NCBI GenBank assembly: GCA_963652365.1
Contig: CAVJTH010000007.1
Location: forward strand, 28,731-92,730
Reading direction: 5' to 3'
From: Hallerella sp963652365
Lineage (GTDB): Bacteria; Fibrobacterota; Fibrobacteria; Fibrobacterales; Fibrobacteraceae
Length of the DNA stretch: 64,000 bases
The position numbers and the translations under genes are program-made. The notes beneath the pieces were generated by a model that ran no database searches, was not told where the DNA came from, and saw nothing but the letters and a program-made list of their open reading frames with translations. Of the stretch, positions 1-7,937 are shown piece after piece; the stretch's first letter is position 1; each line of letters starts with the position of its first letter.

Positions 1-2
1 TT

Positions 3-875
3 GACGGGTTTCTGGGAGGCACGCTTTCGAACGGGAACGCTTTGGGCCTGCATGTCTATATCGCTCACCAGGACGGCGGATACGAAACGGAAAGCGGCTC
101 TTACCAGGTCGATGCGAATTCCTACGCTTCGGTGATCCGCGCCGATGCCGGTATCAACTTGCAGCTTTCGAGCACGATCGACTATGAACTTTCCGCCGGT
201 CTAGCCCGAGTGCAATACGGCCCGGAGCACAAGAATTTCTTCGACGATGGGGATTTTTCGTATCTCGTCTCGTCGCGTGCCTTCTTTACGCTAGATGCGA
301 TCGACGGGGAACTGGTTCCGGCGATGAAGGCGCATTTCATCAAGGCTCCGGGAATCAAGGATACGCGGGCTCAGGTCGGTCTGGGCATCAATGTCGGGCT
401 CGACAGGGGATTTTTCTGGCTGGGCGGCGACTTTGTCTGGAATCGCGAAAAGGCTCGCGACTGGACCTTTGACTATAAGACCGGGGAGTCAACCTACGAT
501 TCGCAGAGCGAAGGCTCCTTCTGGGACGAGCGGAAAGACATCGGGGGCGTTATCAGCTTCGGTATCGAACGCAACATCTGGTGGGACTGGTTTGTCATTC
601 GCGTGGGCGGACAGAAGGCGATTCTCTATACGGAATGCGACCAGAATTCGCACAATGCGGGAAAGAGCGGCATCTGCTCGGACAATGGGACGTTCTTCTC
701 GACGAATCCTGTCGGAAACGGGACGATCGATGACCATATCGGCTGGGGTTTCGGCATCAATGTCGAAGAAAAGTTGAAGATCGACGTGACGATTGCGGAA
801 GATCTGCTGTTCCGGAATCTTTTCCAGGGAGAGGGACGCTGGTTCTCGCGGGTCGATGCGACCTATTCGTTCTAG
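3..875 (+). CDS. Outer-membrane beta-barrel protein, 5' end missing
   Basis: The reading frame is open to the left edge of the window, so the start and any signal peptide lie upstream. The visible 290 residues alternate short amphipathic beta strands with Gly, Asp and Asn-rich turns. They end in ATYSF and a stop, and a C-terminal Phe is typical of a BAM-recognised barrel. Two cysteines about 11 residues apart (around 660-680) may form a loop disulphide. No specific family or substrate could be recognised. A hairpin terminator follows at 887-914. The TTG at 42 is in frame but is only an internal Leu codon. Confidence 0.6.
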   Translation, partial: DGFLGGTLSNGNALGLHVYIAHQDGGYETESGSYQVDANSYASVIRADAGINLQLSSTIDYELSAGLARVQYGPEHKNFFDDGDFSYLVSSRAFFTLDAIDGELVPAMKAHFIKAPGIKDTRAQVGLGINVGLDRGFFWLGGDFVWNREKARDWTFDYKTGESTYDSQSEGSFWDERKDIGGVISFGIERNIWWDWFVIRVGGQKAILYTECDQNSHNAGKSGICSDNGTFFSTNPVGNGTIDDHIGWGFGINVEEKLKIDVTIAEDLLFRNLFQGEGRWFSRVDATYSF

Positions 876-886
876 AATCTTTCGTG

Positions 887-914
887 GCGCTGTTTCTTGA
901 AACGGCGCTTTTTT
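887..914 (+). terminator. Rho-independent terminator after the barrel gene
   Basis: The arms GCGCTGTTTC (887-896) and GAAACGGCGC (899-908) pair with one G-U wobble and run directly into six T residues. It ends the barrel transcript immediately before the next gene's -10-like hexamer at 914-919. Confidence 0.75.
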
Positions 915-919
915 ATATT
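914..919 (+). promoter_or_regulatory. -10-like hexamer TATATT, 6 nt before the ATG
   Basis: TATATT is separated from the ATG at 926 by six bases. No Shine-Dalgarno is present and no good -35 is seen 17 bp upstream. The spacing would place the transcription start at or near the start codon. The same arrangement occurs at several other genes in the window. Confidence 0.4.
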
Positions 920-925
920 TAAGAT

Positions 926-1294
926 ATGTTGCGGTTGCTTGTTGTCCTATTGTCCTGTCTCCTTTTCCTCGGCTGCTCGGAACCCCGGGGAAACATCGAG
1001 GAAAAGCTGTCGGCCTACCTGCAGGACGACTTGAAGTTCATGGTCGCCCAGACGATCAAGGCGAGCGGCGATCGCAGCGCGCTTTTGGATTCGCCCTATT
1101 ACAAGATTCGTGACTTGCGGTTCTTTGACAAGGAACATTCCAAGATGTATTCCGCCTATGCGAATGTGGAGTTTTTCATCTATCGGGATATCAAGATGTA
1201 CGAGGAGCGGAAATATCGCTACGACAATACATACCTGCGTTGGGACCGCTATTTGAAAAAGTGGCATTTTGGAGAGGATGTGGACGGAAAGTAA
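926..1294 (+). CDS. Small lipoprotein of unknown function
   Basis: A 122-residue protein whose first 17 residues form a hydrophobic signal ending in the lipobox LFLGC, so Cys17 should be lipidated after cleavage by signal peptidase II. The mature part is charged and rich in Tyr and Arg, and it has no further membrane segment. No domain was recognised. It sits between a terminator and mreB with 56 bp to mreB, so it is probably its own transcript or the first gene of the mre operon. The start is fixed by the signal peptide. Confidence 0.7.
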   Translation: MLRLLVVLLSCLLFLGCSEPRGNIEEKLSAYLQDDLKFMVAQTIKASGDRSALLDSPYYKIRDLRFFDKEHSKMYSAYANVEFFIYRDIKMYEERKYRYDNTYLRWDRYLKKWHFGEDVDGK

Positions 1295-1315
1295 AAGTCC
1301 GTTCCTCTTTTAAGC

Positions 1316-1321
1316 TATATT
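1316..1321 (+). promoter_or_regulatory. Possible -10 element of the mre operon
   Basis: TATATT lies 29 bp before the TTG start of mreB, in the AT-rich gap after the lipoprotein gene. The -35 position is weak, so this is a tentative promoter. Confidence 0.35.
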
Positions 1322-1350
1322 TTTAACAAAATCAAGAAAGGAATTTCATT

Positions 1351-2373
1351 TTGTTCGGACTATTCTCTTGCGATATTGGTGTTGATCTTGGAACGGCAAA
1401 TACCCTGGTCCATGTTGCTGGGCAAGGGATTGTCATCAACGAACCGACGGTCGTTGCGATGGATCGCAAAAACGATCGGGTCATTGCGATTGGCAACGAA
1501 GCGAAAAAGATGCTGGGACGTACACCGGGGGCAAATGCGGCGATACGACCGATGAAGGATGGCGTCATTGCCGATTTCCAGCTGGTGGAAATCCTGCTCT
1601 CGACGTTTATCAAGCGGGTCCAGAAGTATCCGCTCTTCCTGGTGAAGCCTCGAATCGTCATCGGCGTTCCCTCGGGAATTACGGAAGTGGAAAAGCGCGC
1701 GGTGACGGATGCCGCGAGAATGGCCGGCGCAAAGGAAGTGCACCTGGTGCATGAACCGATGGCCGCGGCGATCGGCATGGGCATTCCGGTCGATGGCCCG
1801 GTGGGCAACATGATTGTCGATATCGGCGGCGGAACGTCGGATATCGCGGTCATCGCCCTGAGCGGCATTGTCTGCAACGCGTCCGTTCGTGTCGGTGGCG
1901 ACGAGATGGACGAAGCGATCGTGAACTATCTGCGCAAGACATACAACCTGACGGTCGATGAAAGTTCCGCGGAACGCATCAAGATGCAGATCGGCTCGGC
2001 GTTCCCATTGGAAGAGGAATTGACGATGGAAGTCAAGGGAGGCGATGTCATGGCCGGGCTTCCGCGTACGATGACGATTACGAGCCAGGAAATTCGCGAA
2101 GCGCTGAACGAGCCGGTGACGGCGATCGTCGATGCGGTGAAGCAGGCCCTGGCTCTGACTCCGCCGGCGCTTGGAGCGGACATTCTCGATCGGGGAATCA
2201 TCATGTCGGGAGGCGGTTCGAAGCTCCGCGGACTCGATGCGCGCATTCGCAAGGAAACGGGACTTTCCGTAAACGTGATAGACGATCCGCTTCTGTGCGT
2301 TTGCAAGGGCGCGGCCCGCATTCTCGAAGACCTCGACAAGTATCGCCCAGTGCTCATCTCTTCCACCGTGTAA
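1351..2373 (+). CDS. mreB: Rod shape-determining actin homologue MreB
   Basis: Bacterial actin that polymerises under the inner membrane and guides peptidoglycan synthesis by RodA and PBP2. The 340-residue length is normal. The phosphate-1 motif GVDLGTANTLV is near residues 10-20. A segment running VPSGITEVEKRA then AARMAGAKEVHLVHEPMAAA is diagnostic of MreB. The phosphate-2 motif DIGGGTSDIAVI follows, and the adenosine-binding stretch MSGGGSKLRGLD is near the C-terminus. The start is TTG at 1351, supported by AAAGGA (1337-1342) eight bases upstream; no ATG in a plausible position would give the full N-terminus. First gene of mreBCD-mrdA-rodA. Confidence 0.97.
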   Translation: MFGLFSCDIGVDLGTANTLVHVAGQGIVINEPTVVAMDRKNDRVIAIGNEAKKMLGRTPGANAAIRPMKDGVIADFQLVEILLSTFIKRVQKYPLFLVKPRIVIGVPSGITEVEKRAVTDAARMAGAKEVHLVHEPMAAAIGMGIPVDGPVGNMIVDIGGGTSDIAVIALSGIVCNASVRVGGDEMDEAIVNYLRKTYNLTVDESSAERIKMQIGSAFPLEEELTMEVKGGDVMAGLPRTMTITSQEIREALNEPVTAIVDAVKQALALTPPALGADILDRGIIMSGGGSKLRGLDARIRKETGLSVNVIDDPLLCVCKGAARILEDLDKYRPVLISSTV

Positions 2374-2390
2374 GGCCTTTCCGATAGAAG

Positions 2391-3227
2391 ATGAAGCTTT
2401 TCCGTTTTTTGGGTAGCTTTCTTTCCAAAGGGCATGGGCTTGTACTCTTTCTCGTGCTCTTGGGATTTGGTTTCGGCATTCGCCACTTGGAAAAGGGAGA
2501 AAAGGAGTCGTTTGTCGCCGGGGCGCTTTCTTCGGTCTATTATCCGGCACAGGTGGTCGCCTCTTCGGTGAACCGCATCCATTCCCTGTCTTACGAAAAT
2601 GACAGCCTGAAGCGGGAAAACGCCTTGCTGAAAATGGAACGGGACAATCTGCGGGAGGGTCTTGAAGAGACGAATCGCTTGCGGGAACTTGTCCATTTTG
2701 ACAATGTATGGAAGTATTCCATCGTGACGGCTCGCGTGATCGGAAGAAACCCGGGAAGATTCCTGACGACCTTCGTGGTAAACCGGGGAACGGAACACGG
2801 AATCGACTTGAACATGCCCGTCTTTACGACGCGGGGACTAGTCGGTCGGATTTCCGCGGTTTCGAAAACCCACGCGAAGGTGCAGCTCTTGCCCGATCCG
2901 GCCTTGCATGTTTCCGTGATGGTCCAGAGGACTCGGGTTGTCGGCTTCCTGAACGGAGGGTCCGTGAACTATCTGCAGGCGATGATGCCTTCTTACACGG
3001 GAGTACGCGAAGGCGATACGATTGTCACGTCGGGACTTGGGGGAATCTATCCGAAGGGAATCGGCGTCGGTGTCGTGCGATCTCTGCGCAAGGGTGACGT
3101 CGAAGTGGTGACAGATCTCGAAATCGATCCGTTCCAGAAATTCATGCGGCTCGAAGAAGTCTTTATCATGCAGAAGGAACCGGACTGGATTACACAGGAG
3201 ATGCTTGGCAATGCTGAAGTTCATTAA
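2391..3227 (+). CDS. mreC: Cell-shape protein MreC
   Basis: Periplasmic scaffold that links MreB, MreD and PBP2. The 278-residue protein has one N-terminal membrane segment at about residues 15-30. A coiled coil at about 62-102 contains repeated Leu, Glu and Lys (YENDSLKRENALLKMERD). A beta-rich domain follows, with the family motifs NRGTEHGI, MPVFTTRGLVGRI and TSGLGGIYPKGIGVG. It lies 17 bp after mreB, and its last codons overlap the start of mreD, indicating translational coupling. Confidence 0.95.
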   Translation: MKLFRFLGSFLSKGHGLVLFLVLLGFGFGIRHLEKGEKESFVAGALSSVYYPAQVVASSVNRIHSLSYENDSLKRENALLKMERDNLREGLEETNRLRELVHFDNVWKYSIVTARVIGRNPGRFLTTFVVNRGTEHGIDLNMPVFTTRGLVGRISAVSKTHAKVQLLPDPALHVSVMVQRTRVVGFLNGGSVNYLQAMMPSYTGVREGDTIVTSGLGGIYPKGIGVGVVRSLRKGDVEVVTDLEIDPFQKFMRLEEVFIMQKEPDWITQEMLGNAEVH

Positions 3228-3702
3228 ACATCTGCTGCTGTTTGTCCTTGCCATGGTCTTGCAGACATCGCTTGCGTCGTGGATTTCCTTTGGCGGCGTG
3301 GAGCCGGATTTCGTCTTGATCTTCGTGGTGGTGATTGCGATTTCCCACGGTCCCGTTTCGGGAATGCTGTGGGGATTCTTTGCCGGATTTTCCGAGGATG
3401 TCTATTCACCGGTGGACTGGCTGGGTGCGCAGACGATTGCGTTCACCTGTGTCGGGTTTGGCGTCGGGCAGCTGGAGGAAAAGTTTCTCCGGCTGAACCT
3501 GGCTTCGAAAGTCGCATTGCTCGGGTTGGCGTTTCTCTTGAACGATCTTGTCTATTACGCGCTTGTCGAAATATCCCTGGAGAACGCGGGAACCTTCCTT
3601 TTGACGACGACTCTTCCGGAATGCGTCTATACGATGATTTTCGGCTATCTGCTCTTTTACCTGTTGAATCGCTTCGAACGCAAACAGCGGCATGTCCCTT
3701 AA
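3211..3702 (+). CDS. mreD: Cell-shape membrane protein MreD
   Basis: Integral membrane partner of MreC in the elongasome. It is 163 residues of mostly hydrophobic sequence with about five or six predicted membrane segments, and includes the typical motif EPDFVLIFVVV followed by GFFAGFSEDVYSP. I chose the ATG at 3211, with AGGAG at 3196-3200 ten bases upstream. A TTG at 3205 in the same frame is an alternative start. It overlaps the mreC 3' end, and its own end overlaps the mrdA start by 11 bp. Confidence 0.9.
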   Translation: MLKFIKHLLLFVLAMVLQTSLASWISFGGVEPDFVLIFVVVIAISHGPVSGMLWGFFAGFSEDVYSPVDWLGAQTIAFTCVGFGVGQLEEKFLRLNLASKVALLGLAFLLNDLVYYALVEISLENAGTFLLTTTLPECVYTMIFGYLLFYLLNRFERKQRHVP

Positions 3703-5548
3703 GCAAGTCCAGAACGATCTTTCGGTTCGCAACGTCAAGTCGCTTGTCTTCATGGCGACGGTCGGGCTGATATTCTTTTGCCTGTCGATTCGGCTGTTCT
3801 ATCTGCAATCTGTCCGATACGAGCAGAATTTGCAGAGCTCGGACGAGAATCGCTTGCGCCGCGTCGTCTTGAAGGCGGAACGCGGATTGATTTACGACAG
3901 GAACGGAAAGCTCCTGGTGGGAAACAGGCCGTCTTACCAGATCGTCGTGTTGCCCGCGGAAATCCGGAAAATGTCGTCCGAAGCGAAGGATTCCCTGTTC
4001 AAGCGCCTGATCCATTTAAAAGATTTTCACGGCGAGGCCATCTTTGATTCGGCAGTGGTCGATACGATGTTTCAGCGGAGCGGTTGGCGGTCGCACGGAA
4101 CGCTCCGGATTCTGGAAGACGCTTCGGTCGAACAGGTTTCGATTGTCGAAGAACGTTCGGCGGAATTTCCCGGCGTGACGACCGTTGTGGAATCGAGACG
4201 TTCCTACCCTTATGGCACGCTTGCCGCGCATTTGCTGGGATATACCGGGGAAATTTCGGACGAACAGCTGGAAAGGCCCGAATTCTCCAAGTATTCGGCG
4301 GGAGACCGGATCGGGCAGAAAGGGCTTGAAAAACAGTATGACGAAGAGTTCCGGGGCGAGGATGGGGTAAAGTTTGTCGAGGTCGATGCCTACGGGCGCG
4401 AAGTCGGGCATATCGAGGGAATGCAGCATGTTCCCGCGGTTTCGGGCTACGGGATGATTACCACGGTCGATCTGGATGTCCAGAAGGCGGCGGAGGAAGC
4501 CTTGCCCGATTCGATTCGCGGAGCCGTGGTCGCCATCGATCCGAGAAACGGAGAAATTCTCGCGATGGTTTCGTCGCCGCGTCTCGATCCGAACATCTTT
4601 TCGCTCAAGCGCCGCGAACGCAACAAGGGATGGGCCAAGGTTGCCCTGGATTCGACGCGTCCCCTGATGAACCGGGCGGTTTCCGGAGTGTATCCGCCGG
4701 CTTCTCCCTTCAAGCTCGTCACTGCGGGCGCAGGGCTGGAAAATGGACTGGTCCGAGGCGTTACGCATTTTCCGAAGTCTTGCACGGGCGGCTTTACGTT
4801 TGGCGCTCGCTACCAGAAATGTTGGGGCGCACATGGGAACCTGGATCTGGTGAATGCGCTGCGTCTTTCGTGCGACGTGTATTTTTACCAGCTGGGTCTG
4901 ATGCTCGGCATGGAACGGATCAACGAATTCGGGGGCCGTTTTGGACTCGGGCATTTGCTGGGAATCGACATTCCCGGCGAAAAGGGCGGCTGGCTTCCGG
5001 ATTCCGCCTCGTTCAACGCGCGAAACAGGCGGAACGGTTGGCGGTGGGCGCGCGGCCTGATCTTGAACCTTGCGATCGGGCAGGGACAGCTTGTGACGCC
5101 TCTTCAGGAAGCCGTTCTCGTCGGGGCGATGGCGACGGGAAAGGGCGTCTTTCGCCCTCACCTGATGAAGGAGCTGCGGGACTTTGACGGCAACGTGGTC
5201 GGACGTTACATTCCCGAGAAGATCTTTGACGGCAAGATGAGCGAAATGACTCACGAGACGCTTCTTGCGGGGCTCGATTCCGTGGTGAATCATCCGGGCG
5301 GAACGGGTCGCCGGGCGGCGATTCCGGGCATTCGCGTTGGCGGAAAGTCCGGGTCGGCGGAATGGAAAAAGGGAGAAAAGACCCACGCCTGGTTTGTGGC
5401 GGTCGCTCCGCTTTACGATCCCGAAATCGCCGTGGCCGTTGTCCAGGAAGCTGCGGGCGGCGGCGGAGCCAAGTCGGCTCCGATTTGCCGGAAGGTGATG
5501 GAAGCCTACTTCGCGTCGAAAGGAACTTTGCCGGAGGCGGAAAAATGA
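3692..5548 (+). CDS. mrdA: Penicillin-binding protein 2 (elongation transpeptidase)
   Basis: Class B PBP that crosslinks peptidoglycan during side-wall growth. The 618-residue protein has one N-terminal membrane anchor (about residues 22-42). A PBP dimerisation domain follows, with RGLIYDRNGKLL and RSYPYGTLAAHLLGY. The transpeptidase domain carries SxxK as SPFK (about residue 338), SCD (about 393) in the place of SxN, and KSG (about 551) in the place of KTG. The KSG and SCD variants are conservative. It overlaps mreD at its start and rodA at its stop (ATGA), as expected for a coupled elongasome operon. Confidence 0.96.
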   Translation: MSLKQVQNDLSVRNVKSLVFMATVGLIFFCLSIRLFYLQSVRYEQNLQSSDENRLRRVVLKAERGLIYDRNGKLLVGNRPSYQIVVLPAEIRKMSSEAKDSLFKRLIHLKDFHGEAIFDSAVVDTMFQRSGWRSHGTLRILEDASVEQVSIVEERSAEFPGVTTVVESRRSYPYGTLAAHLLGYTGEISDEQLERPEFSKYSAGDRIGQKGLEKQYDEEFRGEDGVKFVEVDAYGREVGHIEGMQHVPAVSGYGMITTVDLDVQKAAEEALPDSIRGAVVAIDPRNGEILAMVSSPRLDPNIFSLKRRERNKGWAKVALDSTRPLMNRAVSGVYPPASPFKLVTAGAGLENGLVRGVTHFPKSCTGGFTFGARYQKCWGAHGNLDLVNALRLSCDVYFYQLGLMLGMERINEFGGRFGLGHLLGIDIPGEKGGWLPDSASFNARNRRNGWRWARGLILNLAIGQGQLVTPLQEAVLVGAMATGKGVFRPHLMKELRDFDGNVVGRYIPEKIFDGKMSEMTHETLLAGLDSVVNHPGGTGRRAAIPGIRVGGKSGSAEWKKGEKTHAWFVAVAPLYDPEIAVAVVQEAAGGGGAKSAPICRKVMEAYFASKGTLPEAEK

Positions 5549-6816
5549 GAGGATCCGGGCGCTTTCTGAACAGCAAGATGAAAATCGACTGGCTCTTTCT
5601 TGCGCTGGTCCTTGTCCTGACCTCGATCGGAATTCTGCTGGTCTATTCGGCGACGGCGAATTCGACCGCTGTCTGGTACACGGCTTGCTGGGCTCGCCAG
5701 ATCGTGTATTTTTTCGGCGGAAGCCTGCTCGCCTTGCTGATCGCGCTGGTGCGTATCGACTATTTGCAGCGCTTTGCGTATCCCCTGTATTTCGTTGTCG
5801 TCCTTCTCTTGATGTTTATCGCGTTTGGCGGTGGCGATGCGGCAAAGGGCGCCGGGCGCTGGATAGACCTGGGCTTTATCAAGATCCAGCCGTCCGAATT
5901 TGCGAAGATCGCCTTCTTGCTCGCGATGTCGAAGTGGCTATCGACGCATCGGGTAAACATTCTGCAGGCGAAAACGTTCGTCGTTCCGGGCCTTATCTTC
6001 CTTGTTCCCTTTGTGCTGGTTCTCAAGCAGCCCGATTTGAGCACGGCGCTCGTGTTTACCGCGGTGACGATCGTTGGATTTTACTGGGCGGGCCTGACGC
6101 TCTCCGACCTCTTTCTGCTCCTTAGTCCTGTCGCTTCGGTCATCCTTTCCTATCCGCATATTCCGTATTCCCAGGTGCTTTGGGGACTTTTGCTCTGCGT
6201 CGTGTTTCTGGTGCTTCTGTTTCGAAAGTTGCCAAAGAAATTCATCATCGTCGTTCTTTCCCTGAACATCGTTTGCGGCTATGCCAGCATGATGGCCTGG
6301 AATTCCCTGGAAGACCACCAGCGAAATCGCGTCATGACGTTTGTCGATCCGATGCGCGATCCGAAAGGCGCGGGATATCAGGTCATACAGTCCGAAGTGG
6401 CGATTGGAAGCGGAGGTCTTTTCGGAAAGGGATTCGGGGAAGGGACGCAGACCAATCTGGCGTTCTTGCCGGAGGAACACACGGATTTTATTTTCAGCGT
6501 CCTGGGCGAGCAATTCGGCTTTGTCGGCTGCATCACGCTGCTCGGGCTTTACTTCCTGTTTCTCTGGCGGGCCATTTCGATTTGCCGCCTGCACCTCGAT
6601 CCGTTCGTAAACCACGTCGTATCGGGCGCCTGCACGATTTTTCTCTTTCACATTACGGTGAATATCTCGATGACGCTCGGCATGATGCCCGTCACCGGAC
6701 TGCCGCTGCCGTTTCTTTCGTATGGCGGATCGTTTCTCTTGACCTGCATGATGCTTGTCGGGCTGCTGGTCAATATGCGCTACCAGGGAAGCCAGCTCGA
6801 AAGCAACTATGACTGA
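5545..6816 (+). CDS. rodA: SEDS peptidoglycan polymerase RodA
   Basis: Polytopic glycosyltransferase that polymerises lipid II with PBP2. The 423 residues contain about ten membrane segments. The SEDS signature appears as GLPLPFLSYGGSFLL near the C-terminus, and DPKGAGYQ plus FLPEEHTDFIFSVLGEQFG are the conserved extracytoplasmic and helix motifs. The start ATG at 5545 overlaps the mrdA stop in ATGA. The frame extends further upstream through mrdA but that part is not coding. A later ATG at 5578 is an alternative. Last gene of the mre-mrd operon. Confidence 0.95.
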   Translation: MRGSGRFLNSKMKIDWLFLALVLVLTSIGILLVYSATANSTAVWYTACWARQIVYFFGGSLLALLIALVRIDYLQRFAYPLYFVVVLLLMFIAFGGGDAAKGAGRWIDLGFIKIQPSEFAKIAFLLAMSKWLSTHRVNILQAKTFVVPGLIFLVPFVLVLKQPDLSTALVFTAVTIVGFYWAGLTLSDLFLLLSPVASVILSYPHIPYSQVLWGLLLCVVFLVLLFRKLPKKFIIVVLSLNIVCGYASMMAWNSLEDHQRNRVMTFVDPMRDPKGAGYQVIQSEVAIGSGGLFGKGFGEGTQTNLAFLPEEHTDFIFSVLGEQFGFVGCITLLGLYFLFLWRAISICRLHLDPFVNHVVSGACTIFLFHITVNISMTLGMMPVTGLPLPFLSYGGSFLLTCMMLVGLLVNMRYQGSQLESNYD

Positions 6817-6889
6817 TTTTTCCATCAGGATTCCCTTTTTGAAAGTCTAGAGCGTTATCTCTCTTGAAACGTTAAAAAGGGAGGTTTCC

Positions 6890-7600
6890 ATGTCGTTTCG
6901 AAACGGGATTTCGAGTTTTTTCTTTGGAAACGGATGTCTGGCCTGTCGTCGCGCCGGAGTCCCGCTCGATCCATGGCTCTGCCCGGACTGTCGGGACGAG
7001 CTGCGCAGTCTTGCGAAAAGTCCCCGGCAGCCGAATCCGGACGTTCTTTGCCTGTATGCGATGACGCCCTTGACGAAGGCGCTTGTCCATGGACTGAAAT
7101 ACGGAAACATGCCGGGACTTGCCGGCTATCTGGTGTCGAATGCGTTGCGGGAATCGGAGACCTGTGAAATCATTCGAAGCTGGGGATCGAAGCTCGCCTT
7201 TGTCCCGGTTCCGCTTCACAGGGCCCGAATGCGGGAAAGGGGCTACAACCAGGCGGAAAAGCTTGCCTGTTCGTTTGCCGGGAAGACGGGTGGTGTCGTC
7301 GCCCGCGCGCTTTTTCGGAAAACGTTCCGCGTCTCGCAGACAGCGCTTTCGAAAACGGGAAGAGCGAACAATGTCGCGGGAGCGTTTGGGTGGGACAGTG
7401 CGCGCTCCTGGCCCGTTGGCTATACGCCTGTCATCGTCGATGACGTGTTTACGACGGGGGCGACGACCAGTGCGTGCCTGTATGCCATGGAAAAGGAAAA
7501 CCTGGCCGGACGCGCCAAGATCTGCACGCTGCTGCTCGAAGAAAGCGCAACGGCAAGGATCGATTTTGCCGCGGACTCCTCGATGGAATGGAACGTGTAG
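6890..7600 (+). CDS. comF: ComF family phosphoribosyltransferase-like protein
   Basis: A 236-residue ComF/GntX-type protein associated with DNA uptake in competent bacteria. The N-terminus carries a four-Cys zinc module, CLAC then CPDC (about residues 17-37). The C-terminal half is a type I phosphoribosyltransferase fold with the PRPP loop VIVDDVFTTGAT (about 183-194) and the ComF motif RERGYNQAE. The start has GGGAGG just upstream (6879-6884). It follows rodA by 73 bp and probably has its own promoter. Its stop codon at 7598-7600 directly abuts the 3' end of the convergent tRNA-Ser gene. Confidence 0.9.
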   Translation: MSFRNGISSFFFGNGCLACRRAGVPLDPWLCPDCRDELRSLAKSPRQPNPDVLCLYAMTPLTKALVHGLKYGNMPGLAGYLVSNALRESETCEIIRSWGSKLAFVPVPLHRARMRERGYNQAEKLACSFAGKTGGVVARALFRKTFRVSQTALSKTGRANNVAGAFGWDSARSWPVGYTPVIVDDVFTTGATTSACLYAMEKENLAGRAKICTLLLEESATARIDFAADSSMEWNV

Positions 7601-7681
7601 CGGAGGAAGAGGGACTCGAACCCCCAAGCCTTGCGGCGGCGGTTTTCAAGACCGCTGACTTACCAATTAGCCTATTCCTCC
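7601..7681 (-). tRNA. tRNA-Ser (UGA anticodon)
   Basis: Read on the minus strand this folds as a class II tRNA of 81 nt. It has a 7-bp acceptor stem GGAGGAA/TTCCTCC with discriminator G, a 3-bp D stem, anticodon loop CTTGAAA with anticodon TGA, a 13-nt variable arm with GCC/GGC pairing, and T arm TTCGAGT. The 3' CCA is not encoded. The short class II variable arm is at the small end for serine tRNAs. Confidence 0.92.
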
Positions 7682-7686
7682 AAAAC

Positions 7687-7714
7687 AAAAACCCTAGAAG
7701 TATCCAGGGTTTTT
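7687..7714. terminator. Symmetrical hairpin between the two tRNA genes
   Basis: AAAAACCCT (7687-7695) and AGGGTTTTT (7706-7714) are a perfect 9-bp inverted repeat with a 10-nt loop and an A/T run on each side. It could terminate the tRNA-Phe transcript, or act as a processing hairpin if the two tRNAs are co-transcribed. Confidence 0.55.
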
Positions 7715-7718
7715 GGAG

Positions 7719-7791
<73 letters not shown>

Positions 7792-7804
7792 ATTTGATAG
7801 ACCA

Positions 7805-7833
7805 AATTTAGCCTATTGGCGTGAAATTGTCAA
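7805..7833 (-). promoter_or_regulatory. Sigma-70-type promoter for the tRNA genes
   Basis: On the minus strand there is a perfect -35 TTGACA (7828-7833), a 17-bp spacer and a -10 TAAATT (7805-7810). This places the start about seven bases before mature tRNA-Phe. It shows that the housekeeping polymerase of this organism uses a conventional -35/-10 pair. Confidence 0.8.
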
Positions 7834-7869
7834 GGGAAAATCTTTGTAAAGCAAAATTTAACGCATTTT

Positions 7870-7899
7870 TTGATGAACGACGAGAATGTTTCGTATAAA
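7870..7899 (+). promoter_or_regulatory. Promoter of the CotH-type lipoprotein gene
   Basis: TTGATG (7870-7875), an 18-bp spacer and TATAAA (7894-7899), followed about 20 bp later by a Shine-Dalgarno-like CTGGAG before the ATG at 7938. Confidence 0.5.
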
Positions 7900-7937
7900 T
7901 TTAAAGCGGGATTGTTGTGGTTCGCTCTGGAGATACA

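Noticed and set aside
1360..2550. 396-codon open frame antisense to mreB/mreC
   Set aside because: The composition is that of a shadow frame, and both sense genes are certain.
4016..5386. 456-codon frame antisense to mrdA
   Set aside because: Shadow of a GC-rich gene; no recognisable domain, and the opposite strand encodes PBP2.
6817..6889. Possible terminator after rodA
   Set aside because: Only a 5-bp CTGAT/ATCAG stem with no T run after it.
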